In this document: piece by piece, positions 21,481 through 31,849 of the stretch
Position numbering within the stretch: position 1 is the stretch's first letter
Layout of the letters: each line of letters opens with the position of its first letter
Assembly (NCBI GenBank): GCA_031213475.1
Contig: JARUPZ010000026.1
Location: 636,501-700,500, forward strand
Origin: Nereocystis luetkeana
Taxonomy: Eukaryota; Sar; Phaeophyceae; Laminariales; Laminariaceae
Direction of reading: 5' to 3'
DNA: 64,000 bases
Position numbers and translations under genes: made by a program
Notes under the pieces: model-generated
Databases searched by the model: none
What the model was told of the DNA's origin: nothing
The model's input: only the letters and a program-made list of their open reading frames with translations

Positions 21481-23721
21481 CATCGAGAGGGCGATCTGGC
21501 CGGCCCTGAACGGTGGTCGCGCGGCTCGCCGCGGGGTCCGGCGGCTTTTCCCGGGGATCGACCTCGCTGGAATTTCCAGCACAGGGGTCAAACGGCAGCC
21601 GTCTGTGCCTGGAAGCCGTGGTTCGGGCTGAGGACTGTTTAGATCGCTCAGCGACCAAGGCCAACAGCGGGTGCCGGTCGCCGTGCGAAATTGTCTTCTC
21701 GCGGCCGCCGAAGTTGCAGGTGGTACCGTGGTACCATCTTTTCAGCCAGGGATGATGTGCGTGACGCGTGCCATCGCATTGGATGTCCAATCGTGTCCGT
21801 GCTACTTCCTCAACAAGGGGTACAACCACTTCGCTTCCGCCGTCAAGCCTACCAAGGCCCCGACCCGCAGCGTTTACTATACCGGCAGCGAGGTGTGGAC
21901 GGTCTCCCGTTCGGCCGTGCTGTCATGGGCGGCGCCGGCGGTCGTGGGAGAGGCAATGTACGCCGCCGCACCGGCAGCCTCGGCCTTCAGCATCAGCTAC
22001 TCGCCGCTGCCGCCGCCGCTCCCGTCGCCGCCGTCACGGCCACTCTCGCCATCACCGCCGCCACCGCCGCTCTCTTTGTCGCCGCTACCACCGCTATCGC
22101 AGCCGCCGCCGCCGTCGCCGCTTCCGTCGCGGTCGCGGCCACCGCCGCTCCCGCGGCCGCAGCGGGTACCCGGATGGAAGCGTCGGAAAACGGTACGGTT
22201 AACGGTCATGCCGGCGGTCCAGCTCCCAGCCGCCCCGGAAGAGACGCGTCCCCTCATCGCCAGCCGGTGGAAAGCGATCAGGACTTCTGCCACAGTATTG
22301 GGCTACTTCCGATGCTGAAGAAGACGACGATACAGGGAGGATGGTGACTACGAATGGGGCTGTAGATGACGCTGGCCCCCACAAGCAGCCAGGGAAGTTT
22401 GGGTGTCGCAGGCTGCTAATCGCCTTCGTTGGGGGGTATATGGAGATGTCGACTTCGGGGGAGGAGCGGCGGATACTGTGTGCCTTCGAGGCGATGCTGG
22501 CGACTCGGCGGGATATCAACGCCACCTTGGGCGACCGGTGGCTGCCCCACGAACCGTCGGGTCTTGGGGTCCCACGGAGTTGCCAGGAGGACATGTGGAC
22601 GGAACACGCCTGTCTTGGGGATGATTCTAAGGCGCGGGAGGTCTACGGACTGTTGGACGCCGGGTGTGTTCGAGTCTAGCTCGAAACCAGTTGGCAAGTA
22701 CATCAACGCCATGTGTATTGTGGGTATATGAATGGAAGGGTGGTGAGTGCGGTTGGCCCACTGAGACTAAAGCTACAGTTGGTTGCGCGGGGGGGTGAGC
22801 GGAGGGTTAGCATTGATTTTTGCGCCCTTCGTTCGTTGTTGTTTTGAGTGTATGGTTGCTGACAGCGATGGATTGCGAGTCGGATCTTGGCATATGCCAT
22901 TTCGGCATTGAGCAGGCTTTCGTGCAATTTGGACTTCGAGGAAAACGTGTGTATGCGGTTGCCCCAAGGTTGCGGCAGACTGTCAGGGAGTTTGGCAAGA
23001 CTGAACCAGAGCATATATGGCTTGAAACAGGCATCGAGACAATGGCAGACGCTTCCGATTATCATAAGTGTGTGCAGGCTCCGTTTGGTTTTCAGTGTCT
23101 GGCTGATGCATGCGTGTTTCGTTTGGTGGGGGAGGGGAGTGTGGGGCGGACTGCTGTAGTGCTGCATGTCGATGCTATATTCGCGGTAGGAGAGAAGGAG
23201 AGGCGTGATCAGTTCGGGACGGACTTGAATCAAATGGTCCCGGTTAAGAACTTGGGAGAGTTGCGCTGATGTTCGGGGTGTTTCTATGAGAGGGACTGAG
23301 AGAAAGGAGCGTTGAATATTTTCCCAGCAGACCTTTGCTGAACAGTTGGCGGGGGAATACAGGATAGAGTTTGGCGAGACTGTTCCGCGTTTTGATGGTA
23401 CGATATTCGCCGAGCTCGATGAGGACAACGCACCGGGGAACTGGCCTTTTTCGCGAGATGGTAGGCTCACCGATGTGGCCCTTAACCCAGGCCCGGACAG
23501 ACATCTCCAACGCGATACGAGCAGTGGTGACGTACCGCGCTGCTCCTAAGCGTGTGCGCTGGAGGGCGGCACGTGGCATTTTAGGATACGTGGGACGGAC
23601 GAGTCCATTTGGGATTACTCTCCAGAGAGGCTCGTTAGGGAGGCTGAATCACGCAAGAAGTGTTTGCTGATGCGGGCTATGCCAGTAAGGCGGCTGACAG
23701 GAGGTCAGTTTCGGTGGGGGC

Positions 23722-23960
23722 GGGGGGGGGTGTACTCGATAGGAGAGATGTGCTCGATCTCATGCATGGCCGTAGTCGTATGACTATAGACCCTCGCATC
23801 CCTACAATGCCGGGACGGAGCATGTCGGGTTTTCACCGACCAGGCAGACATTGCTTTGCACCATGCGCGAAGCGCCGTGAGGTGTCTGGCGAGTCGCATG
23901 AAGGGTGAGCTGCATCCTACTAAGAACTGCTTGTGAGGCGGACTTGCATATGGACGACGG
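23722..23960 (-). mobile_element. R2 module inside the Copia fossil
   Basis: A truncated R2 copy with a G-rich run on both plus-strand sides (about 23717-23730 and 23963-23980). It interrupts the sequence just after the Copia RNase H mark, so it is younger than the fossil. Confidence 0.75.
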
Positions 23961-25554
23961 CGGGGGGGGGGGGGGGGGGTGATGTGCGATGCTGTCTGTG
24001 TGTCTTGGTTTTCGATGACTTAAGAATGCGCCACAATGGAGGCAGAACATGTGTCTGTTCCACGTTTTGTTCTGGGGGTACTCTTTTTCGAGGCAGGTTT
24101 GGAAATTTATGTTACTCGATATTGGCATGCCGTGTACCAGGTACCAGGTATACCGGTACTCGAAGGTAATGAGGGGCATTACAGCTCGCGCAGAACCCCA
24201 TTACCAACTTCAACCCCAAGCACATCGGCTTTCGACTGCATTTTCTCAGGGAATTGGTTGAGAGGTAACAGATATCGGTTATCTACGCATCGTCCCCCAT
24301 TCATCGTGCGGATTTTTCTGGCCAAAGCAAAATCGCGGGAATCTTTCGATTGTCACCGTAACATTGTCATGACTTTTAGGTGAATATTAATACGAATGCA
24401 TTCTTATTTTTGTTGATTTAGGGCCTGACTTTGTCATGAATTCCGTAAGCATTTATATATATATGTATAATATAGATGTATGTATATGTTGAATTCGGGA
24501 CTGATGGTTTCGGCGGTAGTTTTGGTCTGACATGTTTTTTGGGGATGATGTTTTGGTCTGCCAGGGTTTGTCGGAAATTATTTTTGCTTGTATGTTTTTC
24601 GGATATGTCGAAAGTGGATGTGTTTTATGATCGGAGTTTTCAGCTGCTGCTGACGCTCATGTATCACTAATATCATAGTATTTTCCAGGAAAATGCTGAT
24701 ATGGTGGAATTTTCGGTCCTTAAGTCGTTGGGTACGTATTGGTTCGAAATTTCGAATCTGAGACTGTGCGATTTGATTTTGATTTTTCCGCCTGATGTTC
24801 ACAGACTTACTGGACATTTTAATCTGGAGTTTTCGTTGAAGATTTGATACGTGTTCAAAACTGCAATGCAACTGGTGAGGGGGACTGAAGGGCTGAAGAA
24901 CTGAAGAATCAATATCAGTAAATAAATGGATATTGCATTGGCACAATTGCACGTTTTCTAGAGCACATGGTTGAAGGGTGTACGTACTACATTTGTAGCG
25001 CCAGAGGTGGAAGGATAGTTAGCAATCGGCGGGGGGTTCTGTAGGAGTATTGCAGACTGTTCACAAGGATGGGAGAATTTCACTACTTATTATAATTATA
25101 TACCTGGTACTGGTATACCAGGTATATATTTTTTCCCGAAAAATGCGTTTATCTGAATTATCCCCGGGAGTACGATGGATTATTTCACCTAATAATATAT
25201 ACCAGGTATATATGAATTGGTTCATCACATAAGACATCTGTTCGATAGATTGAGAATTCGGGATCTAGTTCGTACCAGTTTTCTTTGGGAAGTATGATAC
25301 CAGATATTGAGTAAATTCCGGTGAAGAACGGGAATAACCTACAACGTACGAGATGCTGTGGGATATTCCGGTGGCTTGGGGGGGGAATAGAGAGGTTGCG
25401 GAAATAGGGAGGTTGTGCTAGCCCAGAAGATCGATGGGCTTTAGGCGTGCCTTGTGGGAGAGGAGTTACGAGGAGGAGGATCCACATCGCTCACTCCGCC
25501 TTTCTTGTTTCCTCTCCCCAGCCCGAGATAATAACAGGAATTATTATTATTATT

Positions 25555-25648
25555 TCTCTTGCCATCCGACAGTGTGCAGCATGATCTTCAACATGGATCA
25601 CTCATAACTTTCCCGAAAGAAGAAAACCTCGGAAACAAAAGGAAACCC
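25555..25648 (-). repeat. Dispersed repeat R4 within the 3' LTR
   Basis: A well preserved R4 copy flanked by (TTA)n-like microsatellite on both sides. It interrupts the 3' LTR relative to the 5' LTR. Confidence 0.75.
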
Positions 25649-25800
25649 TTATTATTGTTATTATGATTATGATTACGATTGTTTGCTTCACGTGTTGTCC
25701 TCTCTTGCACCGTTCCACCCCGAGGCATCACCTTCCTCCCCGCGAGACGATCCTAACCCCAACGCACGACACTGCCTTTGCCTCTTATTGTCATCCTCGC

Positions 25801-26119
25801 AAGTCGTCGTGTTGTTTGCGTCCGTCGGCGTCCTTGGACAATCTGGCTCGAAGAATGCCGATAGCCGCGATGGCGAAAGCGCGTGCGTGTGGAAAGCAGT
25901 TGCTGCGCCGCAAGCTTTCCGTTTTGGACGCCGCAGAAGATATTTTAGCTATACCGTAGTATGATAGCACGATTATAGTATAATGTTATGAGGCTTAGAT
26001 TGGGTAGGCGATTGGTTAACCTTTTACCGTTAGCCTAACGGACTATTAATAAGACCTTCACAAACGATAATAGTAGGATATTGACACCATGATAGCGCTT
26101 GATGTAGTATAATAATAGT
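25801..26119. other. Gene-less stretch
   Basis: Leads into the ATGATAG microsatellite. No gene is recognised. Confidence 0.35.
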
Positions 26120-26133
26120 ATGATAGCATGATA

Positions 26134-26238
26134 TTACGGGGGACCATATTAAATAGAACCTACGGTACCCACAAAAACCTATATATATTCCTATTTTTAC
26201 TCACAATATTTGGTCCTATTTACTATGGCCCCCCGTAA
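26134..26238 (-). mobile_element. TA-MITE copy in microsatellite
   Basis: Complete reverse copy with ATTAAATAGAACC at the left and CCTATTTACTATGG at the right, inserted at a TA of the ATGATAG array. Confidence 0.9.
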
Positions 26239-26368
26239 TAGTACGATAGTATGATAGCATGATAGCATGATAGTATGATAGCATGATAGCATGATCGTAT
26301 GATAGTATGATAGCATGATAGTATGATAGCATGATAGTATGATAGCATGATAGTACGATAGTATGATA

Positions 26369-26473
26369 TTACGCGGGACCATAGTTAATAGGACCAACTA
26401 TTGTTAGTAAAAATGGTTAAATATATAAGTTTGCATGTGTACCATAGGTCCTATTAACTATGGCCCCCCGTAA
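26369..26473 (+). mobile_element. TA-MITE copy in microsatellite
   Basis: Complete forward TTAA-type copy, about 130 bp from the previous one, also at a TA of the array. Confidence 0.9.
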
Positions 26474-26960
26474 CAGTATGATAGTACGATAGTATGATAG
26501 CATGATAGCATGATAGTATGATAGCATGATAGCATGATCGTACGATAGTATGATAGCATGATAGTATGATAGCATGATAGTATGATAGCATGATAGTACG
26601 ATAGTATGATAGTATGATAGTACGATAGTATGATAGCATGATAGTATGATAGTAAGATAGTATGATAGTAAGATAGTATGATAGTATGATAGCGTGATAG
26701 TATGATAGTATGATAGCGTGATATTAGGGGTGGCCCTTTTGGGGCAAAGCACAGTTTCTCACCGATGTTTTCACTATTATTGTTCAGCAGATATCTCACT
26801 TCATCGGGATGCACTTTCAGTGTTCTCGATGTCGCCGGCTTATTGGGTGGGGTATACTATTTATTGTATCAGTATAGAGTACCTGGTATACTACTAGCAG
26901 TATATAGTACTAATAGTAGTGTAGATCATACTATCAGTAGCATATAGTGTACTAATTGTA

Positions 26961-27073
26961 TTACGGGGGACCATAGTTAATAGGACCAAATATTGTTACT
27001 AAAAATGGTTAAATATACCAGGTATAGGTTTTTTATGTATATCATAGGTCCTATTAACTATGGTCCACCGTAA
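26961..27073 (+). mobile_element. TA-MITE copy with CCAGGTA insertion
   Basis: TTAA-type copy. The interior reads AAATATACCAGGTATAGG where sisters read AAATATATAGG, an exact seven-base CCAGGTA gain after a TA. Confidence 0.95.
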
Positions 27074-27230
27074 TAGCAGTGTAGAGCTTATCGAGTGAAG
27101 GCCCTCAGAAAATAGTACAGCAGGTGCGTTCTTCCATGTTTTCGTCGATAATGTGGGAGAAAAACTCTACCAGATATATACCAGTTTCAAGGGTGCCAGG
27201 CATATCATATACCAGGTACCGTAGTATGTG

Positions 27231-27335
27231 GTTTCCCTTTGGTGTCTTTCTTCTTCTTTCGGGGGAATGTTTGTGAATGTTTACGAGTGATCAACGTTGG
27301 AGCGCATGCTATGAATATCACATGGTCGGATGGCA
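27231..27335 (+). repeat. Dispersed repeat R4
   Basis: Sense copy: CTTCTTCTTTCGGGGGAATG, ACGAGTGATCAACGTTGG, then CACATGGTCGGATGG. Confidence 0.7.
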
Positions 27336-27449
27336 TGCTATGTCAAAAGCAAAAACAGTCGAAGAAGACGAAACCTGATTTGTGAAAAAATAAGAGCAGA
27401 ATGGATGCGCTTGAGCTAAAAAAACGAAAACCGCGCGAGCAACACATAA

Positions 27450-27528
27450 TGTGAAGGCGCTACCTACTGAGCTATAATAGGGGAAAAAGATCGATCGATT
27501 ACCCAGCCCAAGGTAATCCTTATAATAA
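27450..27528 (-). repeat. tRNA-derived SINE-like repeat, copy S3
   Basis: Minus strand: leader GATTACCTTGGGCTGGG, TCGATCGATC, then A box TAGCTCAGTAGGTAGCGCC. The B box is missing. The A box is closer to a real tRNA than in S1. Confidence 0.6.
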
Positions 27529-27539
27529 TAACTATTGGG

Positions 27540-27780
27540 GTTTCCAATACCGTGCGCGGCATAAATCGACGCAGGGGGGAGTTCTCGGAGACCAAGCACT
27601 TCCACCTCCATGCAGAGGCATCGATCGCCGGGCTTGCGAGCAAGAGCCGCCGCTGCTGGGAGCGTCGACTCCGATCCTGATGGGCTACCGCCTTTCTTTG
27701 TGGGAGAGGAGGCCGGACGCTCGCCGCTTGGTGGGGGGGTAGGAGTGAAAGGGTCCGAGCGTCACGCCTTGATACCACGG
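27540..27780. other. GC-rich open stretch, possible exon
   Basis: Open on both strands. The plus frame ends at ATACCACGGGTAAGCG, a donor-like site. No family is recognised and the strand is undecided. Confidence 0.2.
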
Positions 27781-27799
27781 GTAAGCGAAGTTTGGTTGT

Positions 27800-27885
27800 T
27801 TATGAGGTCAATGCCGAGACCGAATCGAACCCACAGAGCCTAGGAGTGTATTGGTTAGAAGTGACAACCTACTGCTCTACTCGGT
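27800..27885 (-). repeat. tRNA-like fossil
   Basis: The minus strand holds a D-arm-like AGTAGAGCAGTAGG, a weak stem GGTT/AACC around CACTTCT, and a B-box-like GTGGGTTCGATTCGG about 45 nt on. Only about five acceptor pairs form, so it is a tRNA-derived repeat or pseudogene. Parts of it recur at 28050-28230. Confidence 0.35.
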
Positions 27886-27932
27886 CAGTAGCTTATTGTA
27901 CAACAGTAAGCTAGGCTACCTCGAAACTTTAC

Positions 27933-28037
27933 TTCGGGGGGGCATTTTAATCAGGGCCAACGATACAGACCAAAAACCTATATATTGCGCTATTTTTACT
28001 GGCAATATCTGGTCCTATTTACTATCGTCCCCCGTAA
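27933..28037 (-). mobile_element. TA-MITE copy, diverged
   Basis: The left end is altered (TTCGGGGGGGCATTTTAATC) and the right end is better kept (CCTATTTACTATCG). One of the older copies. Confidence 0.8.
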
Positions 28038-28379
28038 TAGTAGGTCATCCCTTCTAACCAACAAAGTATGTACTGTTAATAGGTTCGCGCTGCGACAGAG
28101 GTGCATGCGCCACTCTACTCAGTAGGCTACTGTACAATACTGGTAGTAGGCTACCGTACAACAGTAGATTATCTATCCTGGCCAACAAAATACGTGCTGG
28201 TACTACAAGTAGACACGAGCTCCGATATGGACGCATGCCCCTAACGTTCCTTACAGTGTTATGGGGTTCCTACAGGCAGTAGCTTGAGGATCTCTAGACT
28301 ACAACTACTATTATTGAGTCGCCCATGAACTCACTTTGAGAAACCATGAACTGTAGGTATCACAGCTCGGTCAGACAGA

Positions 28380-28520
28380 TGATGATCTATCTATCTATCT
28401 ACAGGTCCTCTACAGATCATTTAGATCATTTAGTCCCTCGCCTACGGTGGTGAGAGGATGCGCAGGATCTGCATAGTGCGGATTCAACCCACCTAGGAAC
28501 AATGATCTAGAACCTACAGA
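28380..28520 (+). repeat. GATC-rich dispersed repeat
   Basis: GATCATTTAGATCATTTAG, then GTGAGAGGATGCGCAGGATC, then TTCAACCCACCTAGGAACAA, matching the core seen at 8170 and 33770. Confidence 0.6.
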
Positions 28521-28912
28521 TCATACGCTTCATACGGATCATCTGCCGAAGATTTGCCCGAGGTTTGAATAGCATGAACGCACACGAACGGCGCTTCCGT
28601 CGCAATATTGGGCACCAGCGATTTACTTCCACAGCAAGGAGCCACGACAGGGGCGCAAATAGTTTGCTCCAAACGTGTTACAACAGTATATTCGTACTGG
28701 ACGCACCTACGTACGTACGTACGCCTAACAGTATGTCTCCAATTGCCAATCATTGGACAAAGTTGAGCGCTTATTCGAATCATACCATCCACATATTGAA
28801 GGGTGGTCAATCAGATCTACCAGTGCACTACAGCAATAGTAGCACGCGTCTGCTCGGCCAGCTGCAGACTCAGTCAGACTCCGGCAGTGGTGTAGGGGGA
28901 GGTCAGGTCAGT
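28521..28912. other. Gene-less stretch
   Basis: A TACGTACGTACGTACG run lies at about 28707. No gene is recognised. Confidence 0.35.
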
Positions 28913-29031
28913 ATTCTCGGGGGGGCATATCAAATTTGACCTAAGGCAAACACGATACCTGGTATATATATATATATATATCGTTAATTTTAATAACAAT
29001 ATTTGGTCCTGTTAACTACGGTCCCCGGTAA
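28913..29031 (-). mobile_element. TA-MITE copy with TACCTGGTA and (AT)n
   Basis: An old copy. The interior holds TACCTGGTATATATAT, where sisters have ACCTATATATTT, so a CTGG-type gain is likely but the alignment is ambiguous because of the (AT)n expansion. Confidence 0.75.
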
Positions 29032-29627
29032 TAGTGAGTGGGTTATCCTACAGAGACAAACGTAGTGTACGGCAGTGCAGAGTTTTTTTTACCTCGTTAT
29101 TTTCTGGTGTGAGGCTGATTGAGTGACTTCGAATCCCTCCGCGAGAGACGTTCTCCTATGTATGGTACGAACAAAATGACCCTTTGAGTTACAGGTATCA
29201 TTGCGCCGCCTCTGCCAGCGTGCGGACGCACGGTCCTACGCGAGGCGAAGAGGGAGTAAAAACACCGTGAAAGGTTTTCCTCGCGATGGGAAGGGAAGCG
29301 TGCACGCAAAGCTTTAGGGGGGTGCCTGCCATGCAGCCCATACGATAGGGGTCTGAGACACGAAAGCGAGGGAGATCGTAAATTCGGGCGGGGAAAATAG
29401 ATGGGACAAAAAAAAAACACAAATCCCAAACTAATTTCAAGTAATACGCGCAGGTATAGGGGGGTTAAGACGTACCCTGGCTTTCCTAGTGTAGTATTTT
29501 TTGTTTTCTAAGATTTCCGATAGATCTCTCGGTGAGGGGCAGTGTCGTCTGTACGAAATATGGATCAAACAGGCGTTGATGTGTAGTACAATGGAAGGGG
29601 TTTCCATGTACATTGGGAAGGATTATA
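29032..29627. other. Gene-less stretch
   Basis: The minus strand is open at 29097-29429 without recognised domains. A poor A-box/B-box pair lies at 29100-29200 and was rejected as a tRNA. Confidence 0.35.
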
Positions 29628-29739
29628 TTACGGGGGACCATAGTAAATAGGACCAGATATTATTCGTAAAAATAGCGAAATATATAGGCTTTTGTGTGTA
29701 CCCTAGGTCCTACCTGGTATATAATATGGTCAGCCGTAA
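29628..29739 (+). mobile_element. TA-MITE copy with CCTGGTA insertion
   Basis: TAAATAGG-type copy. The right arm reads GTCCTACCTGGTATATAATATGG where sisters read GTCCTATTTAATATGG, so CCTGGTA was gained after a TA. The right border TA has decayed to TG. Confidence 0.9.
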
Positions 29740-30277
29740 TGGTGTAATGCCGTCAGCATCGCTACTCTATCGAGGCCTGAGGTCGGGCTTTGGTGCAAGG
29801 GTCGAGTGCGCCCCTTCTCCATTCTCTCGTTTATGACCGCAGATAGTAAGCGCACAAGTGCGACACCATGATTTCCCAGTGATAAGTGTCACCTCAACAC
29901 CTCTCTCTCTCCCCCCCCCCCTCCCCAACCGATCCTAGGTAATCTATTATGCTTCATTTAGTGACACGAAACGTACGATATATACGCCAAACAAGCCTTC
30001 CTACAAGCAACGAACACCGCCTGCGACAAACTCCAACTCCTAGCCATTCAATCACCAGTCGGCAACTTGTATAATTGATAATAATATCCTCAGCCAACCC
30101 TATATTGAATGCGACCTCGACTACCGCCCACCCCTCCCCATGCGGCTGGCTCCCCCTGAACCGTCGAACCCACGAAACGTTAGGGCGATCGACGGGCATC
30201 TTCCGCGAGAGGGGCGTCAAGAGCAAGAGTCTCGTCCCCTGGGCTTGGTGTCAGAAGGGATAGACGCGGCAGCAGCA

Positions 30278-30310
<33 letters not shown>

Positions 30311-30363
30311 GCCGCGGCAGGGCCGCTGTCGCCGCCTGGTGAAAACCCTATCCCGACAGTTGG
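29740..30363. other. Gene-less stretch with (GCG)n
   Basis: A CAG/GCG trinucleotide run lies at about 30270-30325. Both strands are open over 29950-30260, with no domain recognised. Confidence 0.35.
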
Positions 30364-30740
30364 GCGGGGGGGGGGGGGGCGTGCTCGTTTGTTGCTTGCC
30401 TTAGTCAATTGATCATTGACCACGCATCCCTTTAGAAATGGAGCGGGGGGGGGGGGGCGTACTCGATATCATGCATGGTGGTAGTCGCATGACCATAGAC
30501 CCTCGCATCCCTACAATGCCGGGACGGATCACGTCGGGTTTTCACCGAATCAGTCAGACAAATGTCTTCACCAAGCGCGAGGCATCGTGAGCCTTGAGGC
30601 ATGAGCCCGTGAGCCTTGAGGCATGAGCCCGTGAGCCGTGAGGCGTTTTGGGCGAGTCGCATGAAGGGTGAGCTGCATCCTACTACAACAGCAATTACCG
30701 CTTTGGAGGCTGATTTTCTCGCATACGGATGACCGCGTCA
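30364..30740 (-). mobile_element. Two poly(C)-joined 3' modules in tandem
   Basis: In minus sense an R2 copy (30740-30453) is followed by a C13 run, then the LINE tail module (30441-30377, coding GCVVNDQLTKASNK), then another C run (30376-30364). A small triplicated unit of about 22 bp (GAGCCTTGAGGCATGAGCCC) lies inside the R2 copy at 30585-30650. This is the clearest example of head-to-tail joining through C runs. Confidence 0.75.
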
Positions 30741-30984
30741 AAACATGCCTCTTTTTGTTTTCGAGGGGGGGAGGGGGGGGGGGCATACAGTAGTAATCAC
30801 TACCAATATGGGGACCCGAAAATCACATATCCTCCCTTTGTTTATGAACGATGTTTGGTTCTGTTTGCCGTGTTTGCCCTCCCGAAAAGCGGAAAGAGCT
30901 CCACGATTGTGGTGGTATAGAAAATAGCTCGGGAGTTCGTAGTGTATGTAGTTCAGTGACCCCACCCGGTAGAGAAAGCGACGT
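30741..30984. other. Gene-less stretch
   Basis: A G-rich run lies at 30763-30783. Otherwise nothing is recognised. Confidence 0.35.
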
Positions 30985-31050
30985 CACGGCAGTAGTGTAG
31001 CAGCCTACTTCACCCCTGGTCGGGTGGGGACTTCTGAGTTCGAATTTTAT
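30985..31050 (+). repeat. tRNA-like fossil
   Basis: A-box-like TAGTGTAGCAG, a perfect five-pair stem CACCC/GGGTG around CTGGTC, and B-box-like GAGTTCGAATTTT in tRNA order. The loop is one base short and the acceptor does not pair. Probably the head of a tRNA-derived repeat. Confidence 0.35.
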
Positions 31051-31370
31051 TTATTTTGAGCGAATGTTTTTTTTTGTCTGCTTTTTTGTTTGGGTTTAGT
31101 GTGCTCCCCTGTCTGGGTTTCGAAAAAGTGGTGGGGCAATCGAATCGGATTTGGTATTTCATGTACCGCTTGCTTGCCTGGTACCTGGTACTGGCATGTC
31201 TTGTATACCACTCTATGTCCGTGAATATAGTAACCGTTTTAGCCCTGATATAGACACGAAAAGGGGACTACTTTGCCGGGCAGGGTGGTGTACAAGTTGG
31301 GGTCAGGTCACACATCGTTTTTTTGTACTCTCAATGTGTTTTATTTTGTTTTCACTTTTTGATTATCCTT

Positions 31371-31425
31371 TTTCAGGGTATCTCGCATTCCTTCTTTCGG
31401 GAAATGTTTATGAGTGATCAACTTT
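31371..31425 (+). repeat. Dispersed repeat R4, partial
   Basis: CTTCTTTCGGGAAATG and TGAGTGATCAACTTTGAAGC are kept and the right part is lost. Confidence 0.6.
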
Positions 31426-31581
31426 GAAGCCGTGGTACCAATCACACAATTTGAAAGAGAGTAACAAAAAATTGCAGATGGTCTGAGACGGGCAATCGTC
31501 AAGCCGTCAGTCAGTCAAGGCCGCCTGCCAAGGCATTTTCCATCCGTCTAGACGAGGATTCGGATTGTCCCCCATCCCAGA

Positions 31582-31787
31582 TAGAAAAACGTCTCATCGT
31601 ATGTGTGGAAACCCCTATTGTTGTTTTTCGTGTCTGCTGCTCTGAATTGTTCGGTCGAGTGTTTTGCCGAATTGGAGAACCCAGTCGTGTTTGTGCTGTA
31701 GATTCGAACGCCGAACATCAAAACAGAAACAATACAATAAAAAAAAGAAAACACGGGTTTCCAATTATATGACCAGGCGTTTTTTCA
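31582..31787. repeat. Imperfect inverted repeat
   Basis: GAAAAACGTCTCATCGTATG with GGAAACCC at the left is mirrored by GGGTTTCC and CATATAATTGG/GAAAAAACGCC at the right. The word CAAGGCATTTTCC occurs in direct orientation on both outer sides (about 31530 and 31847). Possibly a foldback element; borders are unclear. Confidence 0.4.
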
Positions 31788-31849
31788 AAAACCGGGGGTT
31801 TTCAATCCGTGTCCCCGGGTTCGGCCGTCACGGCTGTGTCTGTCAAGGC

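Larger units (their letters stand above)
19855..25800 (+). mobile_element. Ty1/Copia LTR retrotransposon fossil
   Basis: An old element of about 5.9 kb. Two diverged direct repeats in the same orientation flank it: the 5' LTR at about 19855-20567 and the 3' LTR at about 24890-25800. The gag-like region is at 20707-21195 and the reverse transcriptase to RNase H region at about 22850-23720, with IYGLKQASRQW and FADAGYASKAADRRSVS as family marks. The internal parts are in the usual Copia order. It is broken in many places. Later arrivals inside it are an R2 module (23722-23960), an R4 copy with a (TTA)n stretch in the 3' LTR, and an inverted gag-like piece (21204-21480). By-eye LTR divergence of roughly 15-25% points to old age. 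Confidence 0.85.
26120..26724 (+). repeat. (ATGATAGY)n microsatellite interrupted by two TA-MITEs
   Basis: An 8-bp unit ATGATAGT/ATGATAGC with CGATAGT variants runs in three blocks (26120-26133, 26239-26368, 26474-26724). The two MITEs that split it lie in opposite directions. Confidence 0.95.

Noticed and set aside
22703-23470. 255-codon minus-strand frame
   Set aside because: It is antisense to the Copia reverse transcriptase region, which carries the recognisable marks on the plus strand.
29097-29210. tRNA-like A box and B box on the minus strand
   Set aside because: B box matches only about 8 of 11 bases and no stems form; likely chance or very old.
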